This document shows, in pieces, positions 56,701-64,000 of a stretch of DNA of 64,000 nucleotides. The notes under the pieces are model-generated. The model searched no databases. It was not told the origin of the DNA and saw only the letters and a list, made by a program, of their open reading frames with translations. Source of the stretch: Cryptomeria japonica (Eukaryota > Streptophyta > Pinopsida > Cupressales > Cupressaceae); NCBI RefSeq assembly GCF_030272615.1, contig NC_081413.1, forward strand, positions 329,680,802 through 329,744,801, read 5' to 3'. The stretch's first letter is position 1; every line of letters starts with the position of its first letter. The translations under genes were made by a program, and so were the position numbers.

Positions 56701-57290
56701 GATAGTGCATACCTACACATACTTCATTTATATCGAACCAACTGCATCCAATTTTTATAATTGTAAGAGGGTCCGACATACTCTATCAATTCATCAACTT
56801 TGTTGTAATATTCCTTTATATCGTCCATGGAAAATAGGCCCAAACCATGTAATGATGATGGTGCTATGCGATATATCCTCCCATTAACACAAAAAACAAT
56901 GTTTATTGGAGGAAGTTCCTTGGGTACCCATTGTTTCTGTAGATGTTTGTACCTCAAGGGCACCTCGATGTCGCCTATGCTCTTGTCATCATAAGAACAT
57001 GATCCCCCTTGAGCAAGAAACAATTCCATGTGTTTATGGAATTTTCTTCTAATTTTTTGACCTCTAGTTGATCTCCCTCTTTTAGACCTACTACATGTCT
57101 TTCTTTCCTCTTCTCTTCCTGAATTTCCCTCGCTCGAGGAACACATCTGAAAAATACCTATTTGGTGGTACCTGCACTCCATCAAATGAGAGAGATAGTT
57201 GGGAGAGGGTCGATTGTTATTGTGAGAGGAAATCAATTTTAGGATTCCATGGAGAGAGAAGATAAGAAGTTGTAATAGATGGTTCACCAT
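53780..57290 (-). pseudogene. Decayed multi-exon gene: SET domain plus transposase-associated-like region
   Basis: Minus strand. Exon A (57290 to about 56430) encodes a basic N-terminus and a SET domain: SSLHGLGLFSMDDIKEYYNK, LIEYVGPSYNYKNWMQLV, GNIAGFINSA, CIFEVHKGNCVFV, GEELLIDYNLN. It has a TGA at 56724-56726. SET domains are usually lysine methyltransferases. Downstream exons with GT-AG borders are inferred at 55891-56117, 55729-55786, 55355-55627, 54922-55264, 54746-54842, 54523-54665, 54320-54421, 54138-54212 and 53973-54047; one at about 56232-56300 lacks a clear acceptor. Exons 54922-55264 and 54746-54842 (VRDQYRTHLEKNRKYEHPP, IPEREWKDLV, HKLGSGGYMKVVAQI) resemble the Transposase_24 type region of plant En/Spm-like proteins, a weak call. 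Three TAG stops, one TGA and a one-base deletion near 55020 show decay. The true start may be the Met at about 57147. The 3' end is uncertain. Confidence 0.55.
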
Positions 57291-57429
57291 ATCTTGTTCA
57301 TTTTTGCAAATGCTACAAATATATTTGAGGGCGGGTTGTCAAAGGTCTTGATAGTCCTAAATATGACTATGCAAAATTTTTCATGCCTTTGTCAAAATCC
57401 TGGTCATTCTGGATTATTTTTTTTCTCTA

Positions 57430-57461
57430 TTCCCGCCTTTGGGGTTTAGGGTTTAGGGTTT
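57430..57461 (-). promoter_or_regulatory. Telo-box repeats next to an E2F-like site
   Basis: Plus strand ttcccgcc (57430-57437), the core of plant E2F sites, is followed by ttagggtttagggtt (57445-57459), which on the gene strand reads as telo-boxes (AAACCCTAA). Position: about 140-170 bases upstream of the first Met of the SET-domain pseudogene. Such pairs are common in promoters of growth and cell-cycle genes. Confidence 0.5.
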
Positions 57462-57743
57462 TACGCTTTTATAATTAAATCTTGAGGAAAAAAACTAAGC
57501 CTATTATAATTTTTCATTACCTTTTTGTCTTAAGGCCTGAGGGTTGTGTCGTCATCGACGGGGCCATTTTATCCCCTAAGTTGTTCTTACCTATATTATC
57601 CCAGGAGGATCTTGTTTAACATTTTAGCTGACCCCTTTATTTTTTCCTAAGTCTAATGTTTTAATATTTCAGCCGGTAGCTAAACTATGAGCAGATCCTA
57701 TAGCTCGCGCTCCCCCGCAGTTGAAGGTGCATGGTGGTCTTAA

Positions 57744-58064
57744 GGACCGTGACATCATGAGATGATGCCATGTGTCCTCGGTGAGGAGGTTAAGCTGATA
57801 GTTAAACCTTTGCAACATTTGTTGTTACCGGTTCTCAACAAGTAAAGTCCAGACTACTAATGGTTCATCAATCTGCATGTGCTTGTAATGGACAAAGATG
57901 TTTTAATTTTTGCAAAAAAATTTCTTGACTGTTAAGGGACTTAAGAAGGTAGTCATTGTGGCCGATAGGTAAAGTGATTTGATCCAATGATCATTTTAAC
58001 CTCATGATCAAAAGATGTAAGGGGATTATGGACTGTGACATCACGAGATGATGCCACATGTCCA
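57744..58064. repeat. Two copies of a gac.gtgacatca.gagatgatg module
   Basis: Copies at 57744-57778 and 58030-58064, each with TGACATCA (bZIP-like core), an inverted catca/tgatg pair, and a following ccatgtgtcc or ccacatgtcc. Both are followed by a gctgat block about 20-25 bases on. Confidence 0.7.
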
Positions 58065-61000
58065 AGGCGGGCCAGGAAAAGCTGATGGTGGGGTCGCTGA
58101 CCGAGGTGAAGTAAGCGGTGAGTTGGCTATGCCAAGTCATACTTTGGATGGACCCATTTTCCACATGGAAGGTCAGTGTCAAATTGATTGACAATAATCC
58201 TGTGATTCGCTGAGATGGATAGGATCTACGGTGAATTTTCAAACAATTTATATAAGGGTGTTGTAAAGGCATGGTATGTTATCTATGCGGGAAAGTTAGA
58301 ATGGAAAGAGTGCAAGCTTGTCAACTTGGAGAAAATAGAGACAAGGTAGGACGGTTGGATGCTAACTCATTTCAGAAGGCTAGTTTTCTGAAGGTTTATA
58401 TTGAGTCGAAATTGATTTGACAAGCAAGGACAACAGTTTCAGAGGCATAAGAGAATTTGGATAACCTCTGAGTTGGAAATAAAAGATCGCGAATTTCTCG
58501 ATAAAATTAGAGGTTGTTTGTTGCAAGGGATTCTCATGAAGGGATAAAGTCAAAAAATCCTTCTTTGAGAAGATATAAAAGAGGATAATCTAGTGTTTTA
58601 AAAGAATTCTAAAGAAAAGTTGCGCAGTCCCAGGATGAGAAGATCAAAACAAAATCATCCATGTAAGGTAAATCTTGACATAAAAGTAGTGGATTAATTT
58701 TCCTATGAAAAAGCTGGAATTCAACGGTGTCCTGGGTCTAACATGCATGATTTTCCTAGTTCACAACTGGCATGGTGAATAGATAGAAGTGAGCATTTAG
58801 GAAGATTTTTTTTTCATGTATAGACACTGCCAAGTGAAGTGATATTAATTATAAATGCAATAAGGTGGTAATTCAGTTGGTATAAGAGAAAAGAAGTCTC
58901 TTTTCTTTCTAAAGAGTGATTTTTCGTCACTGAAGAAGATGATGTTTGAGCAGTATCGTGCATAGAGTTGCTATGTTCTTTTTTATAGCGGATGGACGTT
59001 CTTTCTCTTGTGTGAGTTTTCTTATTGTCAGAGGGGTTGTGAGAGTTAGAAGGATTGTCAAAGGGGGTGTGAAAGCCATTTCTTATCAGAAAAAGCCACT
59101 CAGGATACATTCTTTGCTTCTACTCTATCACTAGCTGGCAAGGGGTTTGAAGAAGGAGCCCACATGGGAATGAAAGAAGGATTTGTTTGATTGGGGAGTG
59201 GCAGCCAGTCATCTCTACAATGACATGTAATGTGCGACCCCTCCCCAATGTATTATGTTTCCCTATAAGCTTCTCCTTCCACTTTCTATGATCTTGGGCA
59301 TAAAGGTTGGAGATCTTCCTCTAGTTTGGAGAGGATTTTACTTCTTGCTAGGATCAAGTTTCCCTTCCTGGAAGAGAAATTCTTTGTAGGACAGAACAAA
59401 GCATCTCACAATTCGAATGAAGATATCAGGATAATAATGGCAGGACTCAAGCACTTTTGTTTCTACCAATGTTCAGTTACAAATTGTGATTATGTTTTAT
59501 CACGGGTGCCAGCGTATGAATATTTTTAAGGAATATTTTGTAACAAAATTGCGTATGGATTTCTTGGCTTGTTCATTCTAGATGAAATATATCTCTTGGC
59601 CTCAAGCTTGTTTCTCCCTTATTTTCTATAAAAGGAAAATCAAGGCCATTAGAAAGGGTTCCAAAATCTCTGAATAGGATCTCTTGTGTAGGTCTGGTCT
59701 GTAGGATTAGGTTCTAGTTTTGAGAAGTCATGAGTAAATAGCAGAGAATTGTAATGTCATTTTGTAGAGCAAAATAGAAGATAGTCATCAGTTTCAAATT
59801 TCAAATGGGTTCTTCAATAAATGAAATGTATTTCGTTATTTGATAGAAGATAGCTTTTGAAGTTAATGCAGATATAATTTCAAAATCTTTACTCTCATGT
59901 ATCTTCTTTTGAGTTAATGGAATCAAGGGTTTCATTTTCTTGTAGCATTGTTACGATGTATGTAATTTTTCATTTCATGCTTTACTCCAAGGGGTTAATT
60001 AAAATGCTTGAATGAGATTACAGAAGGATAAATCTTAAACTAGGAATTGATAAGTAGTTCGGGTAAGAAATTGTAAATAAAATGATACTATAAGTCAGTA
60101 TTGTTTAAGATTTAATCAACTATTAGATAAATTTTTGTCAAGTTTTAGTGATATTTCAAAAACTCAGAGCCCAATGAGGTGAAGGCACTGGTATATGCTA
60201 GCAGATGTCATTAGGTTATCAATTTCTTGTCTGTTTCACTTATGGTTTGTAATAAATTATTAAAATCTTGACATATTTCCAAGTTTTTATGTATGTTTGA
60301 GGTGTCCTACTATCTCATGCTCCAGATAAGGTCGAGGAATATTGAAGAATTCACCATTCTTGAGCATTCTCCCTGCTGCTGAGCCCGTTTATGAGATTAT
60401 CTGCTTTGTTTTAGCATAATTCGTGTGTGGCGCAGAGATCACAAATTTCTAAGGGATCACCCTCTCGGGTCTTGCAGAGCCCAAAGTATAGAAGGATTAG
60501 TAGAATCCTTGTCAGTTGGTCCAAGTTCTCGAGGATTTTAATAGTTGGAGTTGGCTTCTCCATGAGTATTTGAATAATCAACTTGGTTTTTGCCTCTCGC
60601 AGTGTAAACCCATTTGGGAACCAATAGGTCCATTGCATGGATTGATAAGAATGGCTCATGCTTTTTCCCCAAATTCACCATTAAGGGTAATGTTGATGAA
60701 GAAGTCGGCGCTAAAGTTGATGTTGAGATTTAAATTCGAATAAGGCCAAATGGGGCCTCAAGTGTTGATAATTGTATTAGAGTTGTTGCTAATGTGGAGG
60801 TTTCAAAAACTGAGCAAGTTTATTTTCCTAGTAATTTTGGAGTTTCAAAAACTCAAAAAAATAGTCTTCCTTGTCACTTAAAGCAGATAGGAGGGATGAG
60901 AAAGTGGAATGAGCTATACCATGTGGACGTCAAGGTGGTTTAGGTGAGAAAAAAAATCAAAGTTTTGAGAAAATATAGTTTCTAAAACCTAGCTTATTAT

Positions 61001-61213
61001 TAAACCACTCCAAGATGGGTGTAAAGAGAAAGAAAGCAAATAACAAATGGTTTCTATAGGGTGTATTGACTTATGCCTGTCGATCCATCAGAAGAATAGC
61101 CACCTTGCCTTTATGTAGACTATGAAGGATCCTCATCAAAGGGGTTCAGGTTCCTGCATATGTAATTCATTTATCTTATTTTAGCTTACATCTTATATGA
61201 AGGTCAATCGAAT
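58065..61213. other. Intergenic, no gene seen
   Basis: Three kilobases without coding sequence I can support on either strand. The open frames here are short, with no recognisable motifs. No LTR ends, tRNA or clear repeat arrays were found. Confidence 0.5.
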
Positions 61214-61402
61214 GGTTCACTACCTTGCATAGACAATGCAACAAACTATTTGAAAAAATGTCTCAAAGAAATGTGTTCTCATGGTGATGGAATGCCATGA
61301 CAATCCATAGTAATTTGATTTTCATGGCATTCCATCACCATGAGACCGCATTTCTTTAAGGCAATTTTTTCTGACAGTTCACTGCCTTGTCTATGTTACC
61401 AC
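61214..61402. ncRNA. Long foldback, candidate microRNA precursor
   Basis: Core arms are a perfect 24-nt complement: TCTCATGGTGATGGAATGCC... at 61277-61300 and its complement at 61322-61345, around a 21-nt loop. The stem continues outward through aaagaaatg / catttcttt and then imperfectly through ttgcatagacaa / ttgtctatg blocks to about 61214 and 61402. Length, loop and mismatch pattern fit a plant MIR precursor. It could instead be a small foldback transposon relic. I do not recognise the mature sequence as a known family, and the strand cannot be decided. Confidence 0.55.
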
Positions 61403-61778
61403 ATTTTTCATAAATTGCTTATATCGGTCAAATAGTGCAAAACATATATTCAACATAGCTAGGCAATGTTCATTTGGATTGCAAATTCTCCAATTACATA
61501 TAAAAAGGTTAATATCTCATAGGTCAATTTTGATTTTTACATACAATTACATATAGAAATGTATAATATCTCATATAATATCCCATACCCTGGCAATGTT
61601 TACTTATAATTTTATATAAAAATGGTTAATATCCCATAGGTCAATTTTAATTTTTACATATAATTATAATATCCTATTTAATTATAGTTACCCATATAAT
61701 ATCCCATTTAATTATGTAATTGAAATATCCCATTTACATATAATTATAATATCCCATAGGTCAATTTCAATTTCAAAT
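61403..61778. other. AT-rich stretch with diverged tandem repeat
   Basis: A unit of roughly 120 bases (ggttaatatc(t/c)cataggtcaa and flanks) occurs at about 61505-61560 and 61626-61680, with a further partial copy (atcccataggtcaattt) at 61750 directly before the LTR. No coding. Confidence 0.75.
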
Positions 61779-62614
61779 TGTTAGGGTTCCCATAGATATT
61801 GAGAGGGGGGGGTGAATCAGTATCTAACCGGTAATGATATTTTCTTAAAACTGAATATGCAGAACATAAAGTAATAGTATACTGGTATGCAAGAATTAAT
61901 GTAAATAATAGAATCAAAAACATCCACATGAAAAGAACACCATAACACAAGATGTTTAACGAGGAAACCCGGTGTGGGAAAAACCTCGGTGGGATTTGTG
62001 ACCCACAATATTCACTTACTACAATAGGGACCTGCACATGCAGGAAGGCCAACTGCCTAGAGCACACTGCTCAATAAGAAGTCACACTGACTTACAATGA
62101 GGATTATGCAAATCCAATGATCTGTACTGCTTTACAATAGCATCTTCAATGCCAGATTCAGTACTAGTTCTTGCTCTATTCTTTACATATACCCTTGACC
62201 TACAATTCACACATTAGGTCTACCTTATAATTTATTATGCTTCCTATCCATATCCTACAAATGACTACAATGATCTCTTTTATATACAAGAGTCATTTTA
62301 CAATTTGCCAAGTCAGCTTACAATAATAAACAAAATATTACATATCAAAAATCCTGTCGGCCTCTGTGCCGATATACATATTTCCTTCTGTGCCAGTGCC
62401 GATGTAGATTGATCTTGCTGATGCCGGTGCACTGTCTTGTTTGAATAATGCTTTGCCGGTATAATGTCTTGCCAGTGCCATGGGATTGCAAGGTTGCCTA
62501 TGTAATGCTTTGCCAGTGTAATGTCTTGCCGGTGCCATAGGATTGCAAGGTTGCCATCAATGACAAAACCTTCAATCACACACAATGTCTCATTGGAGTG
62601 TCCATATGTCAACA
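61779..62614 (-). repeat. 3' LTR of the right-edge element
   Basis: Plus strand TGTTAGGGTTCCCATAG to TCCATATGTCAACA. Near its U3 end a 56-base unit (taatgctttgcc(g/a)gt...) is present twice at 62446-62555. Confidence 0.8.
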
Positions 62615-62768
62615 ATCTCCCCCTTTGGTATTGATGGCAACACTCATGAGAAATTTCAAAAAGATATCCAAAAATGTGTAGACCAAAAATGTTACCAAAA
62701 ATGTGAGAGCTCCCCCTGAGCATGTGATCCCTGTGTTTTGAATTTTCTCATCTACTACTCCCCCTTTG
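62615..62768 (-). promoter_or_regulatory. Multiple polypurine tracts
   Basis: Minus-strand purine runs: AAAGGGGGAGAT next to the LTR (62615-62626), AGGGGGA (62711-62717) and AAAGGGGGAGT (about 62757-62768). This is the same arrangement as at 7724-7910. Confidence 0.7.
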
Positions 62769-62818
62769 GCATCAATGACAAAGGTTAGTAGATTTTGTAG
62801 TTGTACCAATTCATAACC

Positions 62819-64000
62819 TCAACCTTGTAGTTGGGTAGTTATTATCTGAAGAATATCTCCCAAAATTAAGTTCATTCCATCCATAAACTTCTTGCTCTCC
62901 TTTATTGCTATCTCAGTTCTGTATACTGTACCGGTGAGATGCTGCAAGTGCTCTGCCAGTGTTTTGCTACCCTGTGTTAGTGCCTCTGAGATTTCCTTCC
63001 ACAGAGATGCTAAATAGTCCAATCTTGGACTTAGTTTAGATCTCAAGAATTTTGCCTTGTTTATTATTTTCTCTTTCTCTCTTTCTAATTTGAGCAATTC
63101 TTCCTCAAAATTAGTTATCTTTTCCTCAAAAACTGATAATGCATCGGGTGAGTTAACAAAATTATCTGCAAGTTTATTTATCTCTTCCTGTACCTTGCTC
63201 ATCTTTTTGTCGACATCTATGGTCAAAAAGTTTATCTTACAGGTGTCTTTGTACAGAGTTTTGTACTCTTTCAATAAATTGCACAGTTCTGGTAGAAGTG
63301 TGTCAAATTCCCTGTTACACTTCTTTATTCCTTCCTCAAAGAATTTCTGATTCTCTTTTTCTACACTTTCCTTTACAGTTTCTACCTTTGTTTGCTCAAA
63401 ATTTCCAGAAATATATTTACAAAGTGTATCCAACTGGCCTAAAGAATCTTTGTTGTCTATATTACAATTGGGAACAATTGATTTCAAAACTGGAATTGAA
63501 TCATCTATCGCTTTATAAGCTTGTGAGCTATAATCAATTATTTTCTTGATAGATTTGAGCAATACCTCTGTTACATTTGATGGTGACCCAACAAACTGAG
63601 TGCCGGTGGAAGTGACCATGCTAGTATTGACCTCTGGTAGGTCTATTTGTGTCTCCATCTCTTTAAGCATTGGTTTTCCTGCATCATTTCTTACCAGTGG
63701 CATCTGTTATGGAGCTTTTAGCTCTGTTGGTTTCTCTGTTGGTGTTCCAGATTCCATCTTTTTCTCTGAATCTGCTGTCGGTTGCTCTTTGTTTTCTGTT
63801 GCCAGTTGCTCTTTGTTTCCTGATTTGTCTGTTGTATCCTTATCTACCACTATGTTGATCTTCTAAGTATCAACATTCACAGTATATAGGACTTCAGGAT
63901 TAGGATTATTATCCTCTGTGTCCATGCTCTCAGTTGCCGGTTTATCTTCTGCAGTTGTTGTTTTTACCGGTGGAGTATTTAAAGGAGGTGGGGGTAAGTT
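62819..64000 (-). pseudogene. Env-like ORF of the right-edge element, partial
   Basis: Open from Met 63703 to the stop before 62819 (294 residues). It is preceded in frame by a region rich in Pro/Thr/Glu/Lys that carries two stops (TAA just upstream of 63703, TAG near 63863) and reaches the window edge. The protein is largely helical and charged, with coiled-coil stretches (FEEKITNFEEELLKLEREKE, KKMSKVQEEINKLADNF). It ends QIITTQLQG about 190 bases before the LTR. It corresponds in position and character to the C-terminal part of 4422-7657; function unknown. Confidence 0.6.

Larger units (their letters stand above)
61779..64000 (-). mobile_element. Sirevirus-like element, 3' end only
   Basis: Minus strand. 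3' LTR 61779-62614, purine tracts, then an env-like ORF that runs off the window. The organisation matches the 3' part of the element at 1554-8998 (env-like ORF, multiple purine tracts, LTR with a C-run near its end). The 5' half and target duplication cannot be seen. Confidence 0.8.

Noticed and set aside
57445-57461. Interstitial telomere relic
   Set aside because: Only two to three repeats, directly beside an E2F-like site upstream of a gene; a telo-box is the simpler reading.
58814-59110. 98-codon minus-strand ORF
   Set aside because: No recognisable domain and no supporting neighbours; expected by chance in this length of DNA.

Overview
The window looks like intergenic DNA of a large-genome seed plant. 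Most of it is nested LTR retrotransposons in different states of decay, overall AT-rich, with only remnants of host genes. The sirevirus-like and Tat-like elements, together with captured plant gene pieces (40S ribosomal protein eS7, and a prenyl-diphosphate synthase resembling GGPP synthase), place it in plants. A gymnosperm is my guess from the style of old, long, nested elements, but nothing here proves the species. No gene in the window looks fully intact.

Layout. 1-910 is the integrase end of a plus-strand Ty3/gypsy element that starts outside the window; its noncoding tail (911-1553) carries two covarying hairpins. 1554-8998 is a complete LTR element with target duplication taacc. It is sirevirus-like (Ty1/copia) with a gag-like and an env-like region but no pol. 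10103-19857 (minus, target duplication agcag) is a Tat-lineage Ty3/gypsy element that has lost gag, reverse transcriptase and the first RNase H. A 766-base piece of its leader also lies just outside its right LTR, almost identical. 21408-28707 (minus, target duplication ccaac) is a young Ty1/copia element with one nonsense codon in gag-pol. Its leader holds an antisense chimera of two host gene fragments and four tandem covarying hairpins. 28713-30060 holds an unknown short ORF and an old copia remnant.

About 30108-51140 is a second, larger Tat-lineage element (minus). It keeps RT, a dual RNase H and integrase in broken form, and carries an antisense plant-mobile-domain ORF between pol and the 3' LTR. 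A solo LTR (36144-37408) is inserted in its 3' region, and a complete non-autonomous gag-protease gypsy element (43018-50800) sits inside its coding region. 51300-51640 is a foldback-repeat array, and 52560-53090 is another gag-protease fragment.

53780-57290 (minus) reads as a decayed multi-exon gene. It has a SET domain at the front and a region resembling plant transposase-associated domains behind, with GT-AG borders at most exons and a telo-box/E2F-like promoter upstream. 57300-61213 shows no coding gene. 61214-61402 is a long near-perfect foldback that looks like a microRNA precursor or a small foldback element. 61779-64000 is the 3' end of another sirevirus-like element (minus) that runs off the window.

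The retrotransposon proteins belong to the usual cycle of Gag particle, protease, RT/RNase H and integrase. In every element here at least one step is missing or broken, so any movement would depend on proteins supplied by relatives elsewhere in the genome.
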